Below are positions 1-8,465 of a stretch of 64,000 nt of DNA, one piece after another; within the stretch, counting starts at the first letter, position 1, and each line of letters begins with the position of its first letter. Source of the stretch: Streptomyces sp. SID13031 (GTDB taxonomy: Bacteria > Actinomycetota > Actinomycetes > Propionibacteriales > Kribbellaceae); NCBI RefSeq assembly GCF_010548305.1, contig NZ_JAAGLV010000013.1:124001-188000 (forward strand), written 5' to 3'. Under the pieces are notes generated by a model. The model had not been told where the DNA came from. It searched no databases and saw nothing but the letters and a program-made list of their open reading frames with translations. The position numbers were made by a program, and so were the translations under genes.

Positions 1-732
1 CTGCTGTCCGCCGTGCTCGTCGCGTCGGCCGTGACGTGGCTGGTCTTCCAGGCCGCGCACTTGTTGTCGCCGGCGCGCAAGGCGGTCGCGTTGCTCGGTG
101 ATGTGGACGAGCTGGTCGACCTGATGGAGCCGGTCGACCCCGAGCGAGACCACATCCGCGGACCGGAGACGGCTTCGGTGACCTTGGTCGAGTACGGCGA
201 CTTCGAATGCCCCTACTGCGGCCTGGCGGAGCCCGTCGTCCGGGATCTGCTGAAGGACGACGACCTTCGGTACGTGTGGCGGCACCTGCCGTTGACGGAT
301 GTGCATCCCCGAGCCCAGATCGCGGCCGAGGTCGCGGAGGCTGCGTCTGCGCAAGGTGCGTTCTGGGAGATGCACGACCTGCTGCTCACGAACCAGGAGA
401 ACCTGAAGCCGGCCGACCTGATGTCCTATGCCGAGCAGCTCGGACTGGACGACGACCGGATCCACGATGAGGTCAAACGGCACAACGCGGCCGCCCGAAT
501 CGCCCAGGACGTCGAATCCGCCGACCTCAGCGGCGTCTCCGGCACCCCGACCTTCTTCGTCAACGGCCAACGCCACTACGGCGCCTACGACGTCGCCACC
601 CTCACCACAGCAATCAAGACAGCGCGCATCCGCGCCAAGATCAGGGACACCGACCTCCCCCCGCTGGTCCGACGCCGGCGAGCACGATCGACCTCGGGCG
701 AACCGTCTGACGGCCGTAGTCACAGCCCATGA
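1..732 (+). CDS. C-terminal part of an NhaA-type Na+/H+ antiporter fused to a DsbA/thioredoxin domain (5' end outside window)
   Basis: The reading frame is open from base 1, so the gene begins before the window. The first residues are hydrophobic and look like the last transmembrane helix of an NhaA antiporter. From about residue 55 of the visible part there is a DsbA-like thioredoxin fold with the redox motif CPYC (in FECPYCG), a WRHLPL stretch and the cis-Pro loop GVSGTPTFFVNG, all typical of DsbA/BDBD-type oxidoreductases. NhaA-DsbA fusions are common in actinomycetes, and the fusion would place a thiol-disulfide domain beside an ion exchanger. The final 40 residues are Arg/Ser-rich and low in conservation, so the true stop may once have lain earlier. 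The identity of the transmembrane half is inferred from the fusion family because most of it is not visible. Confidence 0.8.
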   Translation: MLSAVLVASAVTWLVFQAAHLLSPARKAVALLGDVDELVDLMEPVDPERDHIRGPETASVTLVEYGDFECPYCGLAEPVVRDLLKDDDLRYVWRHLPLTDVHPRAQIAAEVAEAASAQGAFWEMHDLLLTNQENLKPADLMSYAEQLGLDDDRIHDEVKRHNAAARIAQDVESADLSGVSGTPTFFVNGQRHYGAYDVATLTTAIKTARIRAKIRDTDLPPLVRRRRARSTSGEPSDGRSHSP

Positions 733-1091
733 GGAGCTGGCGCGGCGCGAGCCGGTGCTGGCGGGGCTGCTCGATGAGTATGGCGAGGTCGATCCGTTCG
801 GCTGGTCGGACGAACGCATGGAGGCCAGCCGGCCTCACCGATGCCGAAGCGATCACCGCGCTGACCGCGGTCCGGGGGATCGGCCTGTGGTCGGCCCAGA
901 TGTTCCTCGTCGCCCAGTTGCACCGCGCCGACATCCTCCCCGCAGGCGACGGCGGCATCCGTCGGGCCGTGGCGGCCGCGTGGTCGCTGCCGCAACTACC
1001 GACCATCAAGGAGGTCGAACAACTCGGCGCGCCGTGGGCTCCGTATCGCACCTACGCGGCGGCGCTCCTCTGGCGTTCGCTCGGCTCTTGA
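719..1091 (+). pseudogene. Decayed DNA-3-methyladenine glycosylase (AlkA/HhH-GPD family) fragment
   Basis: Two neighbouring frames each carry part of one protein. The first gives an N-terminal stretch (HEELARREPVLAGLL) and the second, from about base 830, gives the helix-hairpin-helix GIGLWSAQMFLV followed by a loop with the catalytic Asp (PAGDGGIRRAV). This is the order found in AlkA-type base-excision glycosylases. The central region that normally carries the first catalytic-domain helices is missing and the frame changes near 825. The piece is therefore a truncated, frameshifted remnant. It starts over the 3' end of the NhaA-DsbA gene, consistent with a deletion that joined the two. Confidence 0.7.
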
Positions 1092-1201
1092 AGTGCGGTG
1101 GCAGTAATTAGTCCTACTAGGTCATTGCTGCCACTGTCGTGAAGGTCGGGCCTTCGGGAAGCTGGGATCTCCGCAGAAATCCGACCGAAGGAGATCCGAA
1201 G

Positions 1202-1657
1202 ATGTCGACGGTGCTGCAGACTCCGCCCGCTGTGCAGGATGAGGCGGTCGCTCACTTTGCCGGGAAGCTCCGATTCGAGACCGACCCGTCGGATGTCGCG
1301 GCGGATATCGGCGCCGGCGTTGGCGGCTGGGTGTTGGTGGACAGCCGGAGTCAGGCGAGCTGGGATCAGGGGCACGTGCCCGGGGCGATTCACTTGCCGA
1401 CGGGGGAGGTCGCAGCGCGGGCTGCGTCCGTAGTACCGGCTGGGACTCCGGTGGTCACGTATTGCTGGGGGCCGGCCTGCAATGGCGGTACGAAGGCGGC
1501 GCTGGAGTTCGCCAAGCTGGGCTATCCGGTGAAGGAGATGATCGGCGGGATGGAGTACTGGACTCGCGAAGGTCTGCCGGTGGAGACCGCGGCCGGCATC
1601 ACCCGCCAATCGTCCGACCCGCTGACTGCGCCCACCGGGATCGCCTGCGCTTGCTGA
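1202..1657 (+). CDS. Single-domain rhodanese-like sulfurtransferase
   Basis: A 151-residue protein. The ATG at 1202 is chosen over an upstream in-frame start because AAGGAGAT sits 8-13 bases before it. Seen in the sequence: VLVDSRSQASWDQGHVPGAI, the entry to the rhodanese fold, and the active-site loop YCWGPACNGGTKAA, where the first Cys is the expected persulfide carrier. The loop is of the CWGP(A/G)CN type found in one actinobacterial subfamily, not the CRxGxR loop of thiosulfate sulfurtransferases. The C-terminus ends in CAC, which adds two extra Cys residues. The physiological sulfur acceptor cannot be told from context; neighbours are unrelated. Confidence 0.85.
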   Translation: MSTVLQTPPAVQDEAVAHFAGKLRFETDPSDVAADIGAGVGGWVLVDSRSQASWDQGHVPGAIHLPTGEVAARAASVVPAGTPVVTYCWGPACNGGTKAALEFAKLGYPVKEMIGGMEYWTREGLPVETAAGITRQSSDPLTAPTGIACAC

Positions 1658-1914
1658 TCAGCCCACGCCAGTTCCGCGAGTCGGTCACCATCGACGGCCT
1701 CACCCGCACGCTCCTGGCCGCGGCCCTGGTCGGCTGGGGAATCGCCCGCACCCACCAAGCCGCGAACGACCAGGCACCCACCCCGTCCACGCCCCAATCC
1801 CCGAGAACGCCTGACGGCCTGCTAGGCCGGACGAGCGTCGTTGGGTGGTAACTAACTTGCACCTGGAGACGAGAAGTTTCCACTTAGCTGGCTAGTGGCC
1901 TGCCGGGGTTGGAG

Positions 1915-1936
1915 CGCCGACGGAGGAGGGCGTGGG
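1915..1936. repeat. Intergenic copy of the GACGGAGGAG motif
   Basis: The stretch contains CGACGGAGGAG followed by a G-rich tail. Closely related motifs recur at 34234-34246, 48796-48809 and 48835-48848, always near G-rich or mobile-element remnants. The 1658-1947 gap otherwise shows no convincing gene. Confidence 0.4.
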
Positions 1937-1947
1937 GAGGGGCGGCA

Positions 1948-2454
1948 TCAGGGGTGGAGGTTGGCCAGGTAGTCGGCGTTGCCTCGGATGGCGGCTTCGT
2001 AGCGTTTGAGTTCGGGGGTGTCCACGCGGTCGGCTATCACCAGCAAGAGGGTGGCGAGGGCTTTGTCCGGGTGGCCGGCGGCGTGGTGGGTGAGGGCCTT
2101 GAAGACCCGTAAGGAGTCTGATTCCGGGAACTCCTTGGTGGCCGCCTTGAAGACCTCGAGCGACTCGTCGAAGCGATCCAGGTTGCGCAGGGTGCTCCCG
2201 TACTGCAGCAGGCAGCGGCGTTCGATGTCGCCGCTCAGCCCGGGCAGCGCCTGTTCGTAGTACGGGAGTGCTTTCTCCTCCTGGCCGGCCGTGTCGTAGG
2301 AGCCGCCGACCTCGTAGAGCACGTACGGGTTGCCCGGGTGCTTGGTCAGCAGGTCCTCGAAGAAGTCGATCGTCGGTTGCATGTTGTCCCGGTCCCGCCG
2401 GGCGAATGCTTCTTCGATGGTCGCGGCCAGTTCCGGCGTCAGGTCTTCGCTCAC
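1948..2454 (-). CDS. Tetratricopeptide-repeat protein
   Basis: A 168-residue soluble protein with a GTG start at 2454. Helical repeats with TPR signature spacing are visible: PYVLYEVGGSYDTAGQEEKA, then LLQYGSTLRNLDRFDESLE, then DSLRVFKALTHHAAGHPDKA, about 35 residues apart. TPR folds mediate protein-protein contacts; no catalytic motif is present. It lies just downstream of the MOSC-reductase gene on the same strand, 69 bases away, so it may be co-transcribed, but nothing in the sequence ties the functions together. Confidence 0.8.
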   Translation of the reverse strand: MSEDLTPELAATIEEAFARRDRDNMQPTIDFFEDLLTKHPGNPYVLYEVGGSYDTAGQEEKALPYYEQALPGLSGDIERRCLLQYGSTLRNLDRFDESLEVFKAATKEFPESDSLRVFKALTHHAAGHPDKALATLLLVIADRVDTPELKRYEAAIRGNADYLANLHP

Positions 2455-2523
2455 CGTTCCATCATGCCGCGTCCGGATCCCGGGGCCGCCGGGGCCGCTC
2501 CGACTTGGCGGGCGGAAGGTGGC

Positions 2524-4266
2524 TCAGAGGTCGAGGACGACCTCGCCGTCCGGGCGCGCGCAGCAGGGCAGGATCTGGCCGGCCGCAGGTGGCTCCAGCG
2601 GCTCCGGCTGGTAAGTCACCTCGCCGGAGATCAGTGGCGTGACGCAGGTGTGGCAGACGCCCGTCCGGCACGACCAACGCGTCGGTACGTCGCAAGCGTC
2701 GGCCAGGTCGAGCAGCGATGCCTGCTGGTCCGACCACGGCACGGACAGGCCGCTCCGGGCGAAGGTGATCAGCGGCCCGCTCCCCGGCTCACCCTCCGGC
2801 GGATGCGGCGGTACTGCACGGTGGTCGGTGATGCCGGGCGTGATCGCCGCCAGTGCGCCGAACAGCTCGGTGTGGATCCGTTCCCGCGCAATCCCCAACC
2901 CAGCAAGAGTTTCCTGTACTTCGTCCATGAACCCGGCCGGCCCGCAGATGTACGCCGACGCGTCGGCGGGCAACCCGAGCTCGGCGAACTCCGCGGCAGT
3001 CGGGCGCTTGCCAGTCGCCGTGTAGAACACCCGCTGATGCGCCAGAGGAAGAGCCGCCAGCAGCTCACTCGCCTCGCCGGCGAAGGCCTGCTGCGCCTCA
3101 TCGCGCGCAACGTGAATCCACCACACAGGCCGCGGCCGACTGTACATACCGGAGGTCTGTTCTGTAGTTAGTGCGTGAAGCATCGCGAGTACCGGGGTGA
3201 CGCCGACGCCGGCTGAGACCAGGACGACTGGGCTGGCATCGTCGGTCAGGACGAAGTCGCCTCGGGGTGCGGCGGCCTCGATCGTCATCCCGGCCGCGAC
3301 GTGGTCGTGGATGTAGCTGCTGACCAGGCCATCGCGCTTCACGCTGATCCTGTACTCCGCTGCGCCAGGCGCCGACGACAATGAGTAGCTCCGGACAGCG
3401 GGCGGGCCGTCGGGGGACAAGCCGGCCGCGATCCGAAGCGTCAGATACTGGCCGGGCTGTGCGGCCGGCAGCTCACCCGGACCGTCCTCCGGTTGGAGGC
3501 AGACCGACAGGATCGTGCTGCTCTCAGGCACCACCGCGGTCACCTTCAACGGCCGAAAACCCGGCCAGGCGGCGGTCGGTGCAAGCGTCGGCGCAGGTGC
3601 CAATCCAGCCGCAGGCGCAGCGGAGTACTGATCGACCAGTTCGCGGAAGGATTGCTGCCAGCCCGGGCTGAGTGCGGGGATGTCGAGTGACCGCCGGAGC
3701 TTCGACCGATCGCGGTCCGGGAGATACAGCAGCGCATCGATGTCGGCCACGCTGAGCGCCTCCGGCCCGATCCGCGTCCGGACGATCTCGTCGCCCGCCT
3801 CGACGCGTCCCTCCTTGATCACGCGGAGGTAGAACCCCGGCCGATGGTGCGCCACGAGCAGCGACGGCAGCTCCGGTTCGCCCATCCGCAGGCCGACGCG
3901 ATAGCAGGTCACCCGCGGCTGGGTGACCTCGAACTCCGCCTCGCCGATCCGGTACCGATCGCCGATACAGACCTCGTCATCCGGTAACCCGTCGACGGTG
4001 AAGTTCTCGCCGAACATCCCGTAGGTCAGATCGTCCCGCCCGAAATGCCGGCGCCAGTGGGCGTACGAGTCGAGCTGGTAGACGAGCACCGCGCGCTGCT
4101 CGCCACCGTGCCCGCCGAGATCGCCCTGACCGTCACCGTCGACGTTCAGCCGCCGAACCATTCGCGGCCCGTCGACGGGTGCCTTGAACACGCCCGTGTA
4201 GACCGTCCGGTCGTGCCAGGACACGTCCTTCGGCAGGCCGACGTTGAGAGAGCGCAGCGTCGCCAT
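2524..4266 (-). CDS. MOSC domain - flavin reductase - 2Fe-2S ferredoxin fusion protein
   Basis: A 580-residue three-part protein. Residues 1-215 form a YiiM-like MOSC domain (GDGQGDLGGHGGEQRAVLVY, then FGENFTVDG, and RVTCYRVGLRMG with the MOSC Cys), followed by the short C-terminal helices of that family. The middle is a ferredoxin-reductase module: RSYSLSSAP is the FAD-binding RxYSL motif and VSAGVGVTPVLAMLH the NAD(P)-binding region. The last 85 residues are a plant-type 2Fe-2S ferredoxin (SCRTGVCHTC plus a later Cys in LPCCA). Known relatives reduce N-hydroxylated or oxidised substrates using molybdenum-type chemistry; the natural substrate here is unknown. ATG 4266 begins two bases after the stop of the preceding PNPOx-like gene, and an upstream in-frame start would run into that gene. 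Confidence 0.85.
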   Translation of the reverse strand: MATLRSLNVGLPKDVSWHDRTVYTGVFKAPVDGPRMVRRLNVDGDGQGDLGGHGGEQRAVLVYQLDSYAHWRRHFGRDDLTYGMFGENFTVDGLPDDEVCIGDRYRIGEAEFEVTQPRVTCYRVGLRMGEPELPSLLVAHHRPGFYLRVIKEGRVEAGDEIVRTRIGPEALSVADIDALLYLPDRDRSKLRRSLDIPALSPGWQQSFRELVDQYSAAPAAGLAPAPTLAPTAAWPGFRPLKVTAVVPESSTILSVCLQPEDGPGELPAAQPGQYLTLRIAAGLSPDGPPAVRSYSLSSAPGAAEYRISVKRDGLVSSYIHDHVAAGMTIEAAAPRGDFVLTDDASPVVLVSAGVGVTPVLAMLHALTTEQTSGMYSRPRPVWWIHVARDEAQQAFAGEASELLAALPLAHQRVFYTATGKRPTAAEFAELGLPADASAYICGPAGFMDEVQETLAGLGIARERIHTELFGALAAITPGITDHRAVPPHPPEGEPGSGPLITFARSGLSVPWSDQQASLLDLADACDVPTRWSCRTGVCHTCVTPLISGEVTYQPEPLEPPAAGQILPCCARPDGEVVLDL

Positions 4267-4268
4267 CG

Positions 4269-5090
4269 TCAGCTCCAGCTGTTCAGTACTGTGCGGGTCG
4301 GCCGGAAGCGCACCGCTCGCCCCGTCTCGCCTCCAGCGTTCCAATCGATTGTCGCCGTACCGGACAAGTGCAGCGCGGTACCGGTGGTGAAGTCGAGAAA
4401 CAGTAATGAGGCCGTCGGGTCGACCGAGATGTTGCCGAGGCTGTTGAACATGTTGTTTCCCGGGAAGTCAGGCCACCAGATCTCGTCGCCGTCGACCCGC
4501 ACGAAGCCGGGCTCGCCGCCCTTGTGTGACGTGTCGGCGCCACGCGTCGGGTGCGCAGTCCCGAGGAAGAAGGTGTCGGCGGCCTCGATCAACGCCTTCT
4601 GCTCGACGCCGAGTGTCCCGTCGGTCACGATCGGCAGGGACGACGCCGGCTGGGTGACCTCGTGTGGATGGATGTACTGCGGACAGTTGCCATAGGCCTG
4701 CTCCGCCGCGATCTCCAACTCCCCATCGGTACTTCGAACCAGCTCCCCATTGATCCTGACCCGCCGCCGCAACGCCAGGTCGATGACCAGTACTCCGACC
4801 GGCTGCCAGGCGGGAACCTCATGCAACGGATCGCCCGCGCCAGGCGCAGTACGGATCGTCAACGTGCTGCCGCTGGAATCGAGGAAGCCCGGCACCCCGG
4901 ACATCGCCGTCGTCCACAACCGGCCACCGCCGTCGCGGGCCGTGATCGCCACGAAATCGCGCTGCGCCAGGAACTTCTTCGCGCCACCCTCGAGCGAAGC
5001 CGGCCGCAGCATCCCCTCCAGCCGGGTCGCGTCATGCGCCACGCCGGCCTTCTTCTGGACCGCCAGTTCGCCCTCGTGAAAACCGCTCAT
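4269..5090 (-). CDS. Pyridoxamine 5'-phosphate oxidase-fold (split-barrel flavin) protein
   Basis: A 273-residue protein of the PNPOx-like split barrel, the COG3576-type group rather than PdxH. Seen: FVAITARDGGGRLWTTAMSG at the N-terminus, then RVRINGELV, and NCPQYIH; a second half with DTFFLGTAHP, FPGNNMFNSLGNI and LLFLDFTTG repeats the split-barrel pattern. Such proteins usually bind FMN or F420. The ATG at 5090 overlaps the stop of the CGNR gene (ATGA), so translation is coupled, and a longer upstream frame is only a shadow of that gene. Operon context CGNR regulator - PNPOx - MOSC/ferredoxin suggests a small redox unit. Confidence 0.8.
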   Translation of the reverse strand: MSGFHEGELAVQKKAGVAHDATRLEGMLRPASLEGGAKKFLAQRDFVAITARDGGGRLWTTAMSGVPGFLDSSGSTLTIRTAPGAGDPLHEVPAWQPVGVLVIDLALRRRVRINGELVRSTDGELEIAAEQAYGNCPQYIHPHEVTQPASSLPIVTDGTLGVEQKALIEAADTFFLGTAHPTRGADTSHKGGEPGFVRVDGDEIWWPDFPGNNMFNSLGNISVDPTASLLFLDFTTGTALHLSGTATIDWNAGGETGRAVRFRPTRTVLNSWS

Positions 5091-5680
5091 GACTGCCTCG
5101 TCTTCTCGTAGTGGCGGGCGACGCGAGCGCGGTTGCCGCACCTGCTGCCGATGCACCACTGCCGCCGCCTGTGCTCTGCGAGGAAGAGCATCGAGCAGTT
5201 CGGGTTCGCGCAGCGCCTGAGCGTCGCCAGCCGTTCGGCGTCGGTCATCAGCTCGATCGTCTCGCGGGCCATCGACGCGAGCGCCGCGTTCCCGCCGTAC
5301 TCCGGATGCCAGCGGGTCGCCGCCTGCAGACCGTTGCCGTGCGCAACCATTCGCAGGCTCTGTGGCGCCCCGGCCGCGGCCGCGTTGATGTCGTCCACGG
5401 AGGTCGCCGACGGCAGCTCTCCGGCCAGGTGCGAGTCGAGGACGTCGCGAACGGCAGCCCGCAACCGGCGGACCGCCGCGCAATCCGGGACCGGCCCGGC
5501 CGGCAGTCGCACCTCCTGGAGCGACCACCACTGCGCCAGCTGCTCCGGCGTCTCGATCAGATCCACCGGGGGCGTGGCGGCCAGCAGCTGGGTGTCGACA
5601 AGGTCGAGCGCCACCAGCCGCTCACCACCCATCGCGAACCCCGCCACCAACAGGTCCTCAACACTCGGGCCAATGCTCAC
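5087..5680 (-). CDS. CGNR zinc-finger (ABATE domain) transcriptional regulator
   Basis: A 197-residue protein. The C-terminal 45 residues hold the CGNR zinc finger: RRCANPNCSMLFL, then RRRQWCIGSRCGNRARVARH, with four Cys for zinc and the CGNR signature. The N-terminal region (FLDLVDTQ-like ALDLVDTQLL, then LRRLRAAVRDVL) is the ABATE alpha-helical domain that normally senses a ligand and is linked to stress responses. It is the first gene of a three-gene operon with the PNPOx and MOSC fusions and probably controls it. The upstream region contains repeated TGACGTA words that could be its operator. Confidence 0.85.
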   Translation of the reverse strand: MSIGPSVEDLLVAGFAMGGERLVALDLVDTQLLAATPPVDLIETPEQLAQWWSLQEVRLPAGPVPDCAAVRRLRAAVRDVLDSHLAGELPSATSVDDINAAAAGAPQSLRMVAHGNGLQAATRWHPEYGGNAALASMARETIELMTDAERLATLRRCANPNCSMLFLAEHRRRQWCIGSRCGNRARVARHYEKTRQS

Positions 5681-5700
5681 ACCATCACCTTACGCATTAG

Positions 5701-5749
5701 TTACGTCCCAGATCAACCCTTTTGGTTGGCCTGACGTAGCTTGACGTAA
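5701..5749. promoter_or_regulatory. Candidate operator upstream of the CGNR operon
   Basis: TTACGTC at 5701-5707 is mirrored by GACGTAA at 5743-5749. TGACGTA also occurs twice with a 10-base period (5732 and 5742), and CAACC/GGTTG (5714-5718 and 5724-5728) form a small inner palindrome. The cluster lies 20-70 bases before the CGNR start, as expected for autoregulation. The link to the CGNR protein is inferred. Confidence 0.4.
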
Positions 5750-5826
5750 TGGTTTTAGCTTCACTGAGGCATTAGCCAGGAGCGGAAGAGGAGCAGGCCC
5801 ATGTCTTCTGGGCGGGCCGTGAAGGT

Positions 5827-6207
5827 CTAGAACATCGTGTTGGCGTTGGCGGAGGTCGCCGGGATCTCCTGGATGACGTCCCAGTGCTCGACGACCTTGC
5901 CGTCTTCGACCCGGAAGAAGTCGGCGAGGGCCTGACCCGGTTCGCCGGGCTTGAGAGTCAGGTGGGAGTGCGTGGCGACGAGGTCTCCGTCGGCGAGGAC
6001 GCGCTTGATCTCCAGTTGGAGTTCCGGGTTCTCGCCACGGAGCCAGTGCACGAAGCCGATGAAGGCTTCGGTCCCGTTGGCGGCCATCGGGTTGTGTTGC
6101 GTGTAGCGATCTCCGACGTACTGTTCGACGGCCTTCTCTGGCTCGCCGCCGAACGCGGTTTGGTAGTAGTCGACGACAATCTGCTTGTTACGTTCGAGAT
6201 CGGCCAT
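5827..6207 (-). CDS. SnoaL-like / NTF2-fold protein
   Basis: A 126-residue protein with the SnoaL polyketide-cyclase-like NTF2 fold: IVVDYYQTAFGG, then YTQHNP, then VHWLRGENPE, and the end motif DFFRVEDGKVVEHWDVIQ, which is the hallmark of this small family. Members include polyketide cyclases but most actinomycete paralogues are uncharacterised hydrolase or isomerase-like proteins. It lies on the same strand as a second NTF2-fold gene and an SDR gene, and may share their transcript. Confidence 0.8.
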   Translation of the reverse strand: MADLERNKQIVVDYYQTAFGGEPEKAVEQYVGDRYTQHNPMAANGTEAFIGFVHWLRGENPELQLEIKRVLADGDLVATHSHLTLKPGEPGQALADFFRVEDGKVVEHWDVIQEIPATSANANTMF

Positions 6208-6282
6208 GTGCGTGACGCTAGCGACTGGCGTCGCCAGTGGGAAGTACCCACTTGTAGGTAAGGCACTTCCTCGATGCCCCGG

Positions 6283-6642
6283 TCAGGGCAGTTTCGATAC
6301 CTGGTAGTGCGCGATGCGTGCGTCGTTGCCGTTGCCGCGGGCAATGATGCCGAGGAAGAGTTCGAGGGTGGGGCGGTCGACGAAGGAGAAGGCGGCCTTG
6401 AGGTAGCCGAGGGCCAGGTCGTCGCTGAGCTGCCTGGTCTCCAGGATGTCGTAGTCGACCTTCATGCCGAGCGGTTGCGAAGCGTAGTACTCCGCTACGC
6501 CGGCCGGGCCGATGCTGTAGGGGTGCAGGCCCTGGAAGATCGCGTCGTCGGTGAAGACCTTGGCGACGGCCTCTGGTTCGTGCGCGTCGACGCCGGCCTT
6601 CCACTGGTCGAGGACTGTGCGGAGGGTAGTGGTGGTGTTCAT
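6283..6642 (-). CDS. NTF2-fold protein, SgcJ/EcaC-like
   Basis: A 119-residue protein starting at ATG 6642, which has GGAG 6-9 bases before it. The long upstream reading frame reads through the SDR gene in the wrong frame and is not real. VLDQWKAGVDAHEPEAVAKVF, then TDDAIFQGLHPYSIGPAGVAEYY is typical of the SgcJ/EcaC or DUF4440 subgroup of NTF2-like proteins. There is no fixed catalytic motif in this group. It follows the SDR gene by 68 bases on the same strand. Confidence 0.75.
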   Translation of the reverse strand: MNTTTTLRTVLDQWKAGVDAHEPEAVAKVFTDDAIFQGLHPYSIGPAGVAEYYASQPLGMKVDYDILETRQLSDDLALGYLKAAFSFVDRPTLELFLGIIARGNGNDARIAHYQVSKLP

Positions 6643-6710
6643 GCTTGGAGCTCCTTGAGTTGAACCTGGCTCGGAAGCGGGCGGCGGGGAGCCGCCCGCC
6701 CGGGGAGCGA

Positions 6711-7418
6711 CTAGTGGCCGGCGCTTTGGCCGCCGTCGACGTGCAGGATCTCGCCGGTGACGAAGGGCGCCTCTTCGAGGTAGGTGATGGCTCCGACGAC
6801 GTCGGAGATCTCGCCCATTCGGCCGACCGGGTGCAGGCCGGCGAGGGCCTCGTGGCTCTCCTCCGGGTGCATCGGCGTCCGCATGATGCCGGGGGACACC
6901 GTGTTGACGCGGATACCGCGGGCGGCGTACTCGATCGCCAGCGACCTGGTGACCGCGTTCAGGCCGCCCTTGGTCAGCGAGGCGAGTGCCGACGGCACGT
7001 TGGAGTTGGCGTGGTCGACCAGCGCGGTCGACACGTTGACGATGTGACCGCCGCCGGTGGCGAGCATCGCCTCGACCGCGCGCCGGGTGATCTCGAAGAA
7101 GCCGCGCAGGTTCACGCCGGTGACGAGGTCGAACTCCTCGTCGGTGTAGTCGGTGAACGGCTTGGCGATGAAGACGCCGGCGTTGTTGGCGAGCGTGTCG
7201 ATCCGGCCGAACGCGTCCAGACCCTGCTCGATGATCCGGTTCCCGACGCCCGGGGTGGCGACGTCGCCGGCCACGGTCAGTACCAGCGGGTCGTCGGAGG
7301 GCTTGATCGAGCGCGAGTTGGCGACGACGGCGTACCCGAGCTTGCGGTAGGCGGTCACCAGACCCGCGCCGAAGCCCTGCGATGCGCCGGTGATGACTGC
7401 GACCTTCTGAGTACTCAC
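6711..7418 (-). CDS. Short-chain dehydrogenase/reductase family protein lacking the usual catalytic Tyr
   Basis: A 235-residue SDR. Present: VAVITGASQGFGAG for dinucleotide binding, LANNAGVF, the Ser-bearing strand HIVNVSTA, and the C-terminal GEILHVDGGQ. Where classical SDRs have YxxxK, this protein reads SALASLTKGG, so the Lys is kept but the Tyr position is Ala. It may therefore be a catalytically altered or binding-only SDR. It is transcribed divergently from a LysR regulator, a common arrangement in which the regulator controls its neighbour. Confidence 0.8.
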   Translation of the reverse strand: MSTQKVAVITGASQGFGAGLVTAYRKLGYAVVANSRSIKPSDDPLVLTVAGDVATPGVGNRIIEQGLDAFGRIDTLANNAGVFIAKPFTDYTDEEFDLVTGVNLRGFFEITRRAVEAMLATGGGHIVNVSTALVDHANSNVPSALASLTKGGLNAVTRSLAIEYAARGIRVNTVSPGIMRTPMHPEESHEALAGLHPVGRMGEISDVVGAITYLEEAPFVTGEILHVDGGQSAGH

Positions 7419-7513
7419 AGTGCTGCTCTTCTCTCTGTGTCAGTTCGGGAGAGCGATCGTTCTCCGTGACTCGATAGTGGCTCGGCGCGGAGGGCGGATC
7501 CACGACTTGTTGT

Positions 7514-7527
7514 CTCCCTGCTGGGAG
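7514..7527. promoter_or_regulatory. Short palindrome between divergent SDR and LysR genes
   Basis: CTCCC and GGGAG flank TGCT 20 bases before the LysR start. This could be part of a LysR binding site; the evidence is only symmetry and position. Confidence 0.25.
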
Positions 7528-7547
7528 GCTGCGCCTACCATCGACAG

Positions 7548-8459
7548 ATGGAACTGCGACAGCTGCGGTACTTCGTCGCGGTGGCCGAGGAGCTCAACTT
7601 CGGCCGCGCTGCCGCCACCCTGCACATCGCCGGCCCGTCGCTGTCCCAGCAGATCAAAGCGCTGGAACGCGACCTCGGCCTCCGCCTCTTCGACCGCGAC
7701 CGCCGATCGGTCACGCTGACCACCTCCGGCGAGGCGCTGCTGGCCCCGGCTCGCGACCTGCTGAACCAGGCCGACGAGCTCCGCCGCTCGGCAGCCGGTC
7801 TCTCGAAGGCCGAACCGGTCCGCCTCGGCTACGTCAGCTGGCACCCACCAGACCTGATCACCCGCGTCTCCGGTATCGCGCAGCTCCGCATTGACGCCTG
7901 GGTGCTGCCGTCGCACACCCAGGCCGCCCGAGTGGCCGACGGCAGCGTCGACCTCGCGATCGCCTGGATCAAAACCTCCGCGCTGACCGAGCTCAAGCTG
8001 GAGGCAAGGTTCATCGGCGCCGACCGCCTGTACGCCGTATCGCCCGGCCACGACGATTCGCCGGTCCTCGCCAAGGACGTCATCATCTTGGTGGACTCCG
8101 ACATCGCGACCTGGTCGTCGTGGAACGACTACGCGGAGGAGCTCGCCAAGGCGACCGGCGCGCGGCTGGAGTACGTCGACGACGGCGGAATGACCGGCCC
8201 GGCCTTCCACGAGCACGTACGACGCTTACGCCGTCCCGTGCTCAACAACCCGAAACGCACCACGACGCCGACCCCGCCAGACCTGATCGAGCGCCCGGTG
8301 ACCGACCCAGCGCCGTACTGGACCTGGTCGCTCATCTCCCGCCAAGCCGATCCGCGGACGGCGGTCCAATCCAGCATCCACGCCCTGACCGACGGCGTCC
8401 CACCGCTCTGCGCCGACCTCTCCGCCTGCTGGCTCCCGGTCGAGGACCCCTACAGGTAG
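7548..8459 (+). CDS. LysR-family transcriptional regulator
   Basis: A 303-residue regulator. The winged HTH occupies residues 1-60 (LRQLRYFVAVAEELNFGRAA, then PSLSQQIKALERDLGLRLF), followed by the linker and a periplasmic-binding-protein-like effector domain (RLGYVSWHPPDLITRVSG, then GSVDLAIAWI). The C-terminal part is somewhat short and Pro-rich compared with canonical LysR proteins. It is divergent from the SDR gene and probably controls it. Confidence 0.9.
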   Translation: MELRQLRYFVAVAEELNFGRAAATLHIAGPSLSQQIKALERDLGLRLFDRDRRSVTLTTSGEALLAPARDLLNQADELRRSAAGLSKAEPVRLGYVSWHPPDLITRVSGIAQLRIDAWVLPSHTQAARVADGSVDLAIAWIKTSALTELKLEARFIGADRLYAVSPGHDDSPVLAKDVIILVDSDIATWSSWNDYAEELAKATGARLEYVDDGGMTGPAFHEHVRRLRRPVLNNPKRTTTPTPPDLIERPVTDPAPYWTWSLISRQADPRTAVQSSIHALTDGVPPLCADLSACWLPVEDPYR

Positions 8460-8465
8460 ATCTGT

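Noticed and set aside
7440..8216. Minus-strand 258-residue frame opposite the LysR gene
   Set aside because: Low-complexity Gly/Arg/Ala composition and complete overlap with the conserved LysR reading frame.
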